Shown here: positions 41,410-50,324 of the stretch, one piece after another
How positions within the stretch are numbered: position 1 is the stretch's first letter
Layout: each line of letters opens with the position of its first letter
From: Aeromicrobium sp. Leaf245
GTDB taxonomy: Bacteria > Actinomycetota > Actinomycetes > Propionibacteriales > Nocardioidaceae
Direction of reading: 5' to 3'
DNA length: 64,000 bases
Assembly: GCF_942548115.1 (NCBI RefSeq)
Contig: NZ_OW824151.1
Coordinates: forward strand, 2,790,001 to 2,854,000
Notes under the pieces: generated by a model
What the model saw: the letters and a program-made list of their open reading frames with translations, nothing else
What the model was told of the DNA's origin: nothing
Databases searched by the model: none
Program-made: the position numbers and the translations under genes

Positions 41410-44400
41410 TCACACGCCAGGCGCGAGGAGCGTCTCGAGCGCAGCGCGGTCGAGCAGCTCCTCGGGCGCGAACCGCACGACCTCACCGAGTCGCACGTAG
41501 TAGAACGCCCCGGACACGCGCGCCGGGTCGACGTCGTGCAGCTCGGCCCACGCCAACCGGTAGAGGCTGAGCTGGAGCGGGTCGGCGTCGGCCCGCCGGT
41601 TGGTCTTCCAGTCCACGACCTCGAAGCCGGGGCCCTCGGGGGTCGACGTCGAGAACACCGCGTCGATCCGCCCCACCACCTGCTGACCGCCGAGCAGCAA
41701 CGAGAAGGGCGCCTCGACCGTGTGCGGCGTGCGCTGGCCGAACGGTCCGGCCTCGAACAACGCGATGACCTCGTCGAGCTCGGCGTCGTCGCTGATCTCG
41801 ACGTCGCCCTGTCCGGGCAGGTCGGCGGGGTCGAGCAGCGGCTGCTGGCCGTAGTGGGCCTCGATCCACGCGTGGAACCGGGTGCCGAAGCGTGCGGCGG
41901 CCGAAGGCCGTCGAGGCATGGGCCGTGCGAGCGAGCGCGCGAACGCCGACTCGTCGTCGGCCAGGGCCAGCACGGCGGTGGCCGAGAGCGTGGGCGGCAG
42001 TGGCACCGGCCGCTCCGCCGACGCGGCCGCGTCGGCCTCGGCCAGGAGCAGGTCGATCTCCTGGGACAGCTCGGCCACCCGATCGCCCGGGACGGGGAGC
42101 TCGGCCGTCGGCTCGGCGGACGAGGCCAGCACCACCTCCACCTCGCGGGCCAGCGCGCGACGGCCGTCGACCGGTGGCGGCTCCACCGGCCAGGCGATGC
42201 CGTCGGACAGCACGAGGTGGGGGTTGGTCTCGTCGTCGGGGGGCGGATCGGCCCAGACCAGCGGCTCGACCCCGAGGCCGGCCAGGTGGTCGCGGGTGCG
42301 CACCAGGAAGTCCGACGGTCCGCGCGGCTTCTTCTGCGTGCGCCCCCACCAGTGACCGCTCACGACGACCCGCTGCTTGGCGCGCGTGTACGCCACGTAG
42401 CCCAGCCGGAGCTCCTCCCCGAGGGAGTCGGCCTTGCGTCGCGCATCGAACTCCTTGCCCGCGGCCGGGGTCCACTCCGCCAGCGGAGCGAGCGAGCCTG
42501 CGTCGCCGCGCAGCGGGTACGGCAGGACCGAGCCGTTGGTCAGCCAGCTGGACCGACCCCGTCCCGAGGGGAACACCCCGTCGCTCACGAGCGGCACGAA
42601 CACCGCACCCCACTCCAGGCCCTTCGCCCGGTGGATCGTGAGCAGCTTGACGGAGTCGGACTCCGAGGGGGTCGTGACGTCCATGCCCTCGTTGAACTCG
42701 TTCTCGGCCTGGAGGTAGGCCACGAGTCCGGTCAGCGACGCGTAGCGGTCGCTCGCGGCGTAGTCGGCCACCGCGTCGAGGAAGGTGGCCAGGTTGTCGG
42801 AGGCACCCTCGACCTCTCCCGCCTCGAGCTCGATGTCGAGGTCGAGGGCACGCACGGCTCGGCGTGCCAGGTCGAGCAGCGGCTCCCCGACGTGGGACCT
42901 GACCCGGTGGACCACGCGCGCGAGGTCGGCGAACCGGTGGCGCGCACGCGGGTCGTACGGCAGGTCGCCCGGGTCGTCGAGGGCCTCGGCCAGCGCGACC
43001 ACCTCGGTGGGGTCGGTGCCCTCGACCGCCCGGGCGAGCTCCTGCGCGAGGGTGCTGTCGTCGTCGCGACCCAGGGTGCGCCCGCTCAGCGAGGCGGCAC
43101 GACGGCCGAGCAGCGCGAGGTCGCGCGGGCCGATGTTCCAGCGCGGCCCGGTGAGCAGGCGCAGCAGGGCCGGGTTGGCGGTGACGTCGTCGACGACCTC
43201 CAGCAGCGACAGCACGTCGAGCACCTCGGGCTGGGCCAGCAGGCCGGAGAGGCCCACGATCTCGAACGGGACGTGCGCGTCGCGCAGCGCCTTGACGATC
43301 TCGCCGTTCTCGCGGCCGACGCGGACCAGGACCGCGATGTCGCTCCAGGCCCGGCCACCCTCGTGCTCGGCGACGATCTCGGTGACCATGGCGGCGATCT
43401 CGTCGTCGACGGTGCGGTGCAGCGCGACGTCGACCCGACCGGTCGTCGTCGCGGCCGACGTGAGCGGCTGGACGACCGACGACGTGGCGTAGAAGGGGGC
43501 GGCGAGGTGGTTCGCCGCGTCGATCACCTCCGGCGGGCAGCGTCGGGTCTCGACGAGGGAGAACTGCCGTCCTCGCGACCCGTCGGCCGCCGGGAAGTCG
43601 TCGAGGAACTCCTCGAGGTTGCCGGCCGCAGCACCCCGCCAGCCGTAGATGCCCTGCGCGGGATCGCCCACGGCGGTGACGGGCAGGCCCGCGAAGAGCG
43701 CCGTGAGCAGGTCGCGCTGCGCGACCGAGGTGTCCTGGTACTCGTCGAGCAGCACGACGTCGTAGCGCTCGCGCAGCGCCTGGCCCACCTCGGGCAGCGC
43801 GGCCAGCTGCGCGCCCCAGGCCATCTGGTCGGAGAAGTCCATGACCCCGTCGTCGGCCTTGGCGGACCGGTACGCCTCGACCAGGAGGCTCAGCTCGGTG
43901 CGCTTCTGCGCCGCCACGGCCGCGTCGCGGAGCAGGGCCGGCTTGCCGACGGCGTCGTACTCGGCGATGACGGACGCGTCGTGGTCGCGCAGCTCGGCCG
44001 GATCCACGAGGTGCTCCGAGAGCTGGGCGTCGAGGGACATGACGTCCTGGACGAGCGTGGGCAGGTGCGTGCTCACCCTCTGGAGCGGTCGGTCGTAGGT
44101 GCTGACCACGCGTGCCGCCCGCTGGAAGCGCGAGGCGTCGGTGACGACCCGCAGGTCGGGCTCGACGCCCAGGCGGAGGCCGTGCTCGGCGATGAGGGAG
44201 CCGGCGAAGGCGTGGTAGGTCGACGCGGTGGCGTCGGCCCAGGGCTGCTGCGGGTCGTGCGGCAGGTGCTCCAGGTCGGCCCGGATGCGCTGCCCCAGCT
44301 CTGCGGCCGCCTTGTTGGTGAAGGTGAGCCCGAGGATCCGCTCGGGCGCGATGCCGACGTGACCCACGAGCCACAGCACGCGCGCCGCCATGACGGTGGT

Positions 44401-44535
44401 CTTGCCCGAGCCGGCGCCGGCGATGATCGCGCCCGGGCGGTCGAGCCCGGCGGTGATGGCGTCGGCCTGGGGCTGCGAGAACGGGATGCCGGTGAGCTCG
44501 CGCAGGTGGTCGATGTCGCGGACGAGCATGGTCAC
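41410..44535 (-). CDS. adnB: AdnB: motor-nuclease subunit of AdnAB
   Basis: 1041 residues from GTG 44535, overlapping the adnA stop by 4 nt. UvrD-type helicase motifs: Walker A AGAGSGKTTVMAARV (about 37-51), DEYQDTSVAQRD (II), VGDPAQGIYGWRGA (III), TIHRAKGLEWGAVF (V), VAYTRAKQRVV (VI). The C-terminal RecB-like nuclease has GRIDAVF and VVDWKTNRRADADPLQLSLYRLAW. Paired with AdnA it resects DNA double-strand breaks in actinobacteria that lack RecBCD. Order and overlap match Rv3201c/Rv3202c. Confidence 0.92.
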   Translation of the reverse strand: MTMLVRDIDHLRELTGIPFSQPQADAITAGLDRPGAIIAGAGSGKTTVMAARVLWLVGHVGIAPERILGLTFTNKAAAELGQRIRADLEHLPHDPQQPWADATASTYHAFAGSLIAEHGLRLGVEPDLRVVTDASRFQRAARVVSTYDRPLQRVSTHLPTLVQDVMSLDAQLSEHLVDPAELRDHDASVIAEYDAVGKPALLRDAAVAAQKRTELSLLVEAYRSAKADDGVMDFSDQMAWGAQLAALPEVGQALRERYDVVLLDEYQDTSVAQRDLLTALFAGLPVTAVGDPAQGIYGWRGAAAGNLEEFLDDFPAADGSRGRQFSLVETRRCPPEVIDAANHLAAPFYATSSVVQPLTSAATTTGRVDVALHRTVDDEIAAMVTEIVAEHEGGRAWSDIAVLVRVGRENGEIVKALRDAHVPFEIVGLSGLLAQPEVLDVLSLLEVVDDVTANPALLRLLTGPRWNIGPRDLALLGRRAASLSGRTLGRDDDSTLAQELARAVEGTDPTEVVALAEALDDPGDLPYDPRARHRFADLARVVHRVRSHVGEPLLDLARRAVRALDLDIELEAGEVEGASDNLATFLDAVADYAASDRYASLTGLVAYLQAENEFNEGMDVTTPSESDSVKLLTIHRAKGLEWGAVFVPLVSDGVFPSGRGRSSWLTNGSVLPYPLRGDAGSLAPLAEWTPAAGKEFDARRKADSLGEELRLGYVAYTRAKQRVVVSGHWWGRTQKKPRGPSDFLVRTRDHLAGLGVEPLVWADPPPDDETNPHLVLSDGIAWPVEPPPVDGRRALAREVEVVLASSAEPTAELPVPGDRVAELSQEIDLLLAEADAAASAERPVPLPPTLSATAVLALADDESAFARSLARPMPRRPSAAARFGTRFHAWIEAHYGQQPLLDPADLPGQGDVEISDDAELDEVIALFEAGPFGQRTPHTVEAPFSLLLGGQQVVGRIDAVFSTSTPEGPGFEVVDWKTNRRADADPLQLSLYRLAWAELHDVDPARVSGAFYYVRLGEVVRFAPEELLDRAALETLLAPGV

Positions 44536-47500
44536 GACGACTCCCCCTCCTCGGCGGCAGCGTGCCGGTGCTCGCGGACCAGGATCGACGCCCCGGCGTC
44601 GTGGGCGGGACAGACCCGGGTGAACTGGCAGTACCCGCAGCCGCCGGTGGCCTCGGTGGCGGCGACCTCCTCGTGGACGAGCGTGTGGACGCTGCGACGC
44701 AGCTGCTCGACCGCGAAGAACGGCGCGTCGGACGGCGCGTCAGCGGGTGGGGGAACCTGCTGCTGGACCTTGGTGGCGCCCCGGCTCTCCTGGCGCAGCT
44801 GGACCAGCTCGGCCCCGGCGGGTGGCGCGTCGCCGGCCAGGTCCCGGGTGGCGCCGTGCTGGACGACCAGCTGGTACAGGCCCAGCTGGGGGTGCTCGGC
44901 GAGCTCGTCGCGCGACGGCGAGCCCTTGCCGGTCTTGAGGTCGACGACGTGGACCCCGTCGGCGGACCTCTCGACGCGGTCCATCGAGCCCTTGAGCGCC
45001 ACGGCGCGCCCCTCGACCTCGATCTCGACCTCGAACGGGTGCTCCGCCGCCAGCACGTCGCGCGGGTTGTCGCGGTGCCACTGGACGAAGCGGCCGAGCG
45101 CCTGCACCGCCTCGCCGCGTTCGCGCTCGCTGATCCACGGCGGGAGGTCGAGCTGGGCCCAGACGTCGTCGAGGTGCGTGGCGAGCTCGTCGGCATCGGG
45201 CTCGCGGCCCGAACGCACGACGTCGGCGGCGATGGCGTGCACGATGGAGCCGAAGCCCTGCGCACTCGTGGTGGCCTGCGCGCCGTGGGCCTCGTGGTCG
45301 AGGAACCACCGCAGCGGGCACTGCATGAGGGCCGAGACCTGGCTGCCCGAGAGCCGCAGGGGTTGGTCGTCGGGACGCCACGGAGCGTCGGACTCGGTGC
45401 GCTCGGCCAGGCCCCACCAGGCGGACGGGTGCGCCGAACGACCGGCCGGGTGGGTGGACAACCGAGCCAGCTGCTCGGCCACGCGTCGACGCTCGTCGGG
45501 GTCACGGGTGTGCTCGCCGATGCGGCGCAGCTCGGCCACGGCCGACCGCAGCGACAGTGCTCGGCGCGGCCGGTGCTCGGCCGGCGGAAGGGTCCGCGGG
45601 GCCGGGCGGGCGCTCGGGTCGTCGGCTGCCGACAGGTGCGCGTGCAGCTCGCCGACGAAGCGCGAGGGCTGGTCGCCCTCGTCGGAGCCGCTGGCGACCG
45701 CCGTGACCACGAGGTGCTCGCGCGCGCGACTGCACGCCACGTAGAACAGGCGGCGCTCCTCGGCCACCGCCTCGCGCACCGACGGGTAGGGTCCGAGGCC
45801 ATCGCGGGTCAGGCGGTCGGGCTGCAGCAGGCTGCTGCGCAACCGGGTGTCGGGCCACTCGCCGTCCTGCACCCCGGCGACGACCACGAGGTCCCACTCC
45901 AGGCCCTTGGAACGGTGCGCGGTCATGAGCTGGACCCCCGACACGAGGTCGGTCGCCCCGGTGAGCGTCCCGGCGGGGATCTGCTGGGCCTCGAGGGCGC
46001 GCACGACCTCGCGGACGCCGCGGTGCGCCTGGCGCTCCTCGGCCCGGGCCGCCTCGGCGAACAGGGCGCACAGCGCGTCGAGGTCGTGGTGCGCACGCGC
46101 CGCACCGTCGCCGCCGCCCTCGGCCTCGGCGCGTAGGCGGGCCGGCCACGACGTGCCGTCCCACAGCTCCCACAGCACCTCCTCGGCCGAGGCGCCGCCG
46201 CGCACGAGGGCGACGGCAGAGGACAGCAGTCGGGCCACGCGACGGGCGGCTTCGACGGCCGACGCCGCCGGGCCCTCGACCACCAGGGTGTCGAGCAGGT
46301 GGGGGTCGGCCAGCGCCTCGGCGAGCAGCACTCGCGACGCACGGGGCGAGCCGTTGCGGGCGGTGTCGTCGGTGCGCAGCACCCGACCGAGCCGACGCAG
46401 CGCGGCGGCGTCGAGACCGCCGAGAGGTCCGGTGAGCAGCGCCGTGGCGGCCTCGGGGTCGAGGGCGTCGTGGTCGATGAGGGCCTGGGCGGCGTGCAGG
46501 CCGGCCAGCAGGGCACGCACCGCCGGCTCCACGGCCAGCGGGAGCTCGTCGCCCGCCACGTCGACGGGGACGCCTGCGGCGCTGAGCGCCCGGTGCAGCC
46601 GGTCGAGGTGCGGGGCCGACCGCACCAGGACGGCCATGCGCTCCCACGGCACCGGCGGCTCGGCCGCCAGGTGGGCCTCGCGCAGCAGCAGTGCCACGTG
46701 CTCGGCCTCGGCCGTGGCCGACGTGAAGGTGCGCACCTGCACCTCGCCCGTGCGCGACGGGTCGGTGGCCGGCGACCGCAGGGCCTCGAAGCGGTCGGCG
46801 TCGAGCGCTCCGAACACCCCACGGTTCTCGACGACCGACCTGACGGCATCGGCGATCGCCGCGCCGTAGCGGTTGGTGCGGGCCAGGGTGAGCGCCGGGG
46901 CCGGCCCGCGGACGGTGGCGAACCGCTCCCCGAAGTCGAGCGTGCCGCGCACGTCGGCCCCACGGAAGCCGTAGATGGACTGGTAGGGGTCACCGACCAC
47001 CACGAGGTCGCGGCCGTCGCCGGCGAGGCGCCGGAGCAGCTCGACCTGCAGGGGGTCGGTGTCCTGGAACTCGTCGACCACCACGAGCCGGAGCCGACGC
47101 CGCCAGCGGTCGCGGCACTCCGGGTCGCCCAGCAGACGGACCGCGTGGTGCACGAGGTCGGTGTGGTCGATGGTGCCCTCGAGAGCGGCCACACCCGTGA
47201 CCTCGTCGAAGAACAGCGACGCGGCCACCCAGTCGGGTCGGCCCGCCGCACTGCCGACGTCGTGCAGGTCGACCGCGTCGAGTCCCTGCGCCCGCGCCGC
47301 GGCGAACAGGCGCTGGAGCTCGGTGCTCATGCCGCGCGTGCGCAGCGCCTGGCGCAGCGGGACCGGCCAGCTCTCGGGGTCGGTGCCGTCGAGCAGCTCG
47401 GCCAGCCGGGCGTCGTGCTCGGGTGCGCTGAGCAGGGTGACCGGCCGACGGAACTCCTCGAGGTCCTGCTCGGCCCGCACGAGGGCGTAGCAGAACGCGT

Positions 47501-47819
47501 GGAAGGTCATGGCCGAGGTGGCGGAGGTGGTGCGGGCCAGCCGGCGCCCGATGCGGGCCCGGATCTCCTGCGCGGCGGCGCGGCTGAAGGTGAGGACGAG
47601 CACCTCGTCGGCGCGGACCGCACCGGACTCCACGCGCTGGGCCACGAGCTCGACCAGCGTCGTGGTCTTGCCGCTGCCGGGGCCGGCGAGCACCTGGAGC
47701 GGCCCGCCGGTCGTGGCGACGTGGTCGAGCACGGCCTGCTGGCTGGGGTCGAGCACCACGGCGGGACCTGCCGACGCCGGGCCCCCGGCGCGCTGCAGGC
47801 GGTACTCGGTCGTGGTCAC
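44532..47819 (-). CDS. adnA: AdnA: helicase-nuclease subunit of AdnAB
   Basis: 1095 residues from GTG 47819. Walker A LAGPGSGKTTTLVELV (about 42-57), DEFQDTDPLQVELL, VGDPYQSIYGFRGA, TAHRSKGLEWDLVVVAG and VACSRAREHLVVTA are the helicase motifs. The C-terminal nuclease contains GSMDRVERS, VVDLKTGKG and four Cys (QCPLRWF, then CGYCQFTRVC), arranged like the iron-sulfur-anchored AddB/Cas4 nucleases. First gene of the adnA-adnB unit, translationally coupled to adnB. Confidence 0.92.
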   Translation of the reverse strand: MTTTEYRLQRAGGPASAGPAVVLDPSQQAVLDHVATTGGPLQVLAGPGSGKTTTLVELVAQRVESGAVRADEVLVLTFSRAAAQEIRARIGRRLARTTSATSAMTFHAFCYALVRAEQDLEEFRRPVTLLSAPEHDARLAELLDGTDPESWPVPLRQALRTRGMSTELQRLFAAARAQGLDAVDLHDVGSAAGRPDWVAASLFFDEVTGVAALEGTIDHTDLVHHAVRLLGDPECRDRWRRRLRLVVVDEFQDTDPLQVELLRRLAGDGRDLVVVGDPYQSIYGFRGADVRGTLDFGERFATVRGPAPALTLARTNRYGAAIADAVRSVVENRGVFGALDADRFEALRSPATDPSRTGEVQVRTFTSATAEAEHVALLLREAHLAAEPPVPWERMAVLVRSAPHLDRLHRALSAAGVPVDVAGDELPLAVEPAVRALLAGLHAAQALIDHDALDPEAATALLTGPLGGLDAAALRRLGRVLRTDDTARNGSPRASRVLLAEALADPHLLDTLVVEGPAASAVEAARRVARLLSSAVALVRGGASAEEVLWELWDGTSWPARLRAEAEGGGDGAARAHHDLDALCALFAEAARAEERQAHRGVREVVRALEAQQIPAGTLTGATDLVSGVQLMTAHRSKGLEWDLVVVAGVQDGEWPDTRLRSSLLQPDRLTRDGLGPYPSVREAVAEERRLFYVACSRAREHLVVTAVASGSDEGDQPSRFVGELHAHLSAADDPSARPAPRTLPPAEHRPRRALSLRSAVAELRRIGEHTRDPDERRRVAEQLARLSTHPAGRSAHPSAWWGLAERTESDAPWRPDDQPLRLSGSQVSALMQCPLRWFLDHEAHGAQATTSAQGFGSIVHAIAADVVRSGREPDADELATHLDDVWAQLDLPPWISERERGEAVQALGRFVQWHRDNPRDVLAAEHPFEVEIEVEGRAVALKGSMDRVERSADGVHVVDLKTGKGSPSRDELAEHPQLGLYQLVVQHGATRDLAGDAPPAGAELVQLRQESRGATKVQQQVPPPADAPSDAPFFAVEQLRRSVHTLVHEEVAATEATGGCGYCQFTRVCPAHDAGASILVREHRHAAAEEGESS

Positions 47820-47850
47820 ACCACCATCTGAGCAGAGACCACCGACACGC

Positions 47851-48162
47851 TCAGACCGTGCCCTCCGGATCGACGTCGGTCCACAGCGCCTCGGCCATGT
47901 GCACCCGGCCGTTGCGCACGGGCGTCCCCTCGTCGGCCCAGTGCGCCTGCGCCTCGATCATGAGCGGCGGCACCATGGTGCCGTCGGCGCGCGGGACCCG
48001 CCACCAGCAGACGGCATGGCCGTGCGCCGACATGATCCGCCCGACGTAGCGCGGCCCGTAGCCGCCCGCGAGCAGCTCCGCGACGCGCCCGTACGGCAGC
48101 ACGCGACCCGGCGGGATCAGCTCCACCAGGCTCAGCACGCGCTCGACGTAGGCCTCGTCCAT
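47851..48162 (-). CDS. Alkyltransferase-like protein (MGMT family, no catalytic Cys)
   Basis: 103 residues with the MGMT DNA-binding fold: VLSLVELIPPGRVLPYGRVAELLAGG and YVGRIMSAHGHAVCWWRVPRADG. In true methyltransferases the motif is PCHRV with the acceptor Cys; here the equivalent position reads CWWRV, so the Cys acceptor is replaced by Trp as in ATL proteins, which bind O6-alkylguanine and recruit nucleotide excision repair. Position matches Rv3204. GATGAT 6 nt upstream of ATG is a possible weak leaderless promoter. Confidence 0.85.
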   Translation of the reverse strand: MDEAYVERVLSLVELIPPGRVLPYGRVAELLAGGYGPRYVGRIMSAHGHAVCWWRVPRADGTMVPPLMIEAQAHWADEGTPVRNGRVHMAEALWTDVDPEGTV

Positions 48163-48194
48163 GGGTCGATCATCGCCGACGTCGGGTCACGATC

Positions 48195-48880
48195 GGCCTG
48201 CGGCTTCGTCGGTGCGGCTGGGGCTCGACCTGCTGCTGCGTCGCTCGAGGTGGGTCTTCGGCTGCTGCTGCGTCGCTCGAGGTGGGACTTCGGTTGCTGC
48301 GTTGCTCCAGCTGGGTCGTGCCTTGCGGCTGCGTCGCTGTGGCTGCGAGTCGACGTGCGCTCCGAAAGGGCCTCGACCGGCGGATGGGTCCGGGCTCGGG
48401 TTGGGTTCTCGGAGCGCGGCTCGGGGGGACGCAAGGTTCTGCGTTCGTGCGTGAGGGGTCGAAGGATGCTGCGTTCGTGGTCGGATCCCGTCGTGAACGC
48501 AGCATCGTTCGGGGTTCTGCGCGCGAACGCAGAATCCTGCGTCCGGCGGGGGCTACGGCGAGGCGGGTGGGCAGGGATTCTCCCTTTGCGCGTAACGGTC
48601 CACGAGAAGGGAGAATCCCTGCCCCTACGGGGCCCAAGTCGTCGCCACGATGCTTCCTTCGCGTGGCACGGTCCACGCGAAGGACGAATCGTGCGCGGAT
48701 CCCGCACAGATGAAGAATCGTGGCCGCGCCCCGCAGACCCAACCGGGTCGAGACCCACCGCTGCGGTCGAGGCCCTCTCGGAGACCGACTCCACTCGAAG
48801 CCGTAGAGGCGCAGCACCGACGCCACTGGAAGCCCCAGCAGCGCAGCACCGGACCCGCTCGAAGCCGCCCGCACCTACCC
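48195..48880. repeat. Palindromic intergenic element, copy 1 (terminal inverted repeats and nested hairpins)
   Basis: Outer inverted repeats: 48363-48378 and 48765-48780 (15/16). Inside lie four stems: A 48428-48449/48522-48543 (19/22), B 48465-48477/48494-48506 (12/13), C 48570-48586/48607-48623 (17/17), D 48646-48666/48673-48693 (19/21). Outside the outer repeats are inverted blocks of roughly 32-nt tandem units (left 48230-48293, right 48787-48850). No transposase or convincing coding region; long frames on both strands arise from composition. A second copy is at 60540-60915. Confidence 0.7.
48230..48293. repeat. Two tandem 32-nt units in the left flank of element copy 1
   Basis: 48230-48261 and 48262-48293 differ at one base; a degenerate third unit follows to about 48328. 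Complementary units of the same length are present at 48787-48850 on the other side. Confidence 0.75.
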
Positions 48881-48970
48881 GACGCCGGCGTCGGGCCCCC
48901 CGACGCGACGAAGCCGCGAGGCGAGCACCCGAAGGCGCCCGCCCCGCGGCTTCGCCACGGGTCCAGCAGG

Positions 48971-50143
48971 TCAGTAGGTCGGCTGGCTCGGGTCGATCTG
49001 GTTGACCCAGGCCACGACGCCGCCGCCGACGTGCACCGCGTCCTTGTAGCCGGCACCCTTCAGCACGGCGAGCGCCTCGGCCGACCGCACGCCCGACTTG
49101 CAGTGGAGCACGACCTGCTTGTCGTCGGGCAGCTCGGAGAACGCCTTGCCGTTGAGGAAGTCGCCCTTCGGGATGAGGACCGAGCCCGGGATGTGGTTGA
49201 TGTCCCGCTCGACCGGCTCGCGCACGTCGACGAGCACGAAGTCGCGGCCACCGTCGGCGCGCTCCTTCAGCCAGCCGTCGAGCGTGCCCACGGAGATCGT
49301 CGAGTCCGCTGCCGCATCGGCCGCCTCGTCGCTGATCGCACCGCAGAACGCCTCGTAGTCGCTCAGCAGCTCGGTGGGCAGCACGCCGTTCGGGTCGCGC
49401 TGGACCTTGAGCGTCGTGTACCGCATCTCGAGCGCGTCGTAGACCATGAGGCGACCGATGAGCGGGTCGCCGATGCCGGTGATCAGCTTGATGGCCTCGG
49501 TGACCATGATCGAGCCGATCGACGCGCACAGGACTCCGAGCACTCCGCCCTCGGCGCACGACGGGACCATGCCCGGCGGCGGCGGCTCGGGGTAGAGGTC
49601 GCGGTACTGCGGACCCTCCTGGGCCCAGAACACCGACACCTGGCCCTCGAAGCGGTAGATCGACCCCCACACGTAGGGCTTGCCGAGGATGACCGCGGCG
49701 TCGTTGACCAGGTAGCGCGTGGCGAAGTTGTCGGTGCCGTCGACGATCAGGTCGTACTGGGCGAAGATGTCGAGCACGTTGTCGGTGTCGAGCCGCTCCT
49801 GGTGCACGACGGTCTTCACGTACGGGTTGACCTCGGCCACCGACTCCGCGGCACTCACGGCCTTGGGCCGGTCGATGTCGGACTGGCCGTGGATCACCTG
49901 ACGCTGCAGGTTCGACTCGTCGACCACGTCGTCGTCGATGATGCCGAGCGTGCCGACGCCGGCAGCGGCCAGGTAGAGCAGGGCAGGGCTGCCGAGACCG
50001 CCGGCTCCGATGACCAGCACCTTGGCGTTCTTGAGCCGCTTCTGCCCGTCCATCCCGACGTCGGGGATGATCAGGTGCCGGCTGTAGCGGCGGACCTCGT
50101 CGATGGTGAGTTCGTCGGCGGGTTCCACGATGGGGGCGACCAC
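48971..50143 (-). CDS. moeZ: Adenylyltransferase/sulfurtransferase MoeZ (ThiF-rhodanese fusion)
   Basis: 390 residues from GTG 50143, with AGGAG 5 nt upstream; longer frames upstream are not conserved. The E1-like domain has GAGGLGSPALLYLAAAGVG and DDDVVDESNLQRQVIHG; the C-terminal rhodanese has VVLHCKSGVRSAEAL with the catalytic Cys in CKSGVRS. MoeZ activates and sulfurates MoaD2 and CysO-type carriers for molybdopterin and cysteine synthesis. Likely acts with MoaE (30278-30700). Confidence 0.93.
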   Translation of the reverse strand: MVAPIVEPADELTIDEVRRYSRHLIIPDVGMDGQKRLKNAKVLVIGAGGLGSPALLYLAAAGVGTLGIIDDDVVDESNLQRQVIHGQSDIDRPKAVSAAESVAEVNPYVKTVVHQERLDTDNVLDIFAQYDLIVDGTDNFATRYLVNDAAVILGKPYVWGSIYRFEGQVSVFWAQEGPQYRDLYPEPPPPGMVPSCAEGGVLGVLCASIGSIMVTEAIKLITGIGDPLIGRLMVYDALEMRYTTLKVQRDPNGVLPTELLSDYEAFCGAISDEAADAAADSTISVGTLDGWLKERADGGRDFVLVDVREPVERDINHIPGSVLIPKGDFLNGKAFSELPDDKQVVLHCKSGVRSAEALAVLKGAGYKDAVHVGGGVVAWVNQIDPSQPTY

Positions 50144-50312
50144 GGCTGCTCCTCGCAGGGACGGTGATGGGGGTACTCCCGGCTCAACGCCGGGCGTGTC
50201 CTCCATTGTTCCCCCGCCGACGTCGACCGCAGGGTGCCGTCCGCCCCCTGGGACGCGCCGTCGTCGCGGCGACGCGCGGAGCGCCCCGAAGGGCCCGCGT
50301 GGCACGGGGCAC

Positions 50313-50318
50313 TAGGCT
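50313..50318 (+). promoter_or_regulatory. -10 box TAGGCT, leaderless start of TetR gene
   Basis: TANNNT box 6 nt upstream of GTG 50325. Confidence 0.6.
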
Positions 50319-50324
50319 GACCGG

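Noticed and set aside
41233..45744. A 1503-codon plus-strand frame and a 1439-codon minus-strand frame across adnA/adnB
   Set aside because: They are shadows of the AdnA and AdnB genes; no family motifs, biased Arg/Pro/Ala composition.
48181..48960. Hypothetical protein genes in the palindromic element
   Set aside because: Frames are open on both strands and both are explained by composition and the palindrome.
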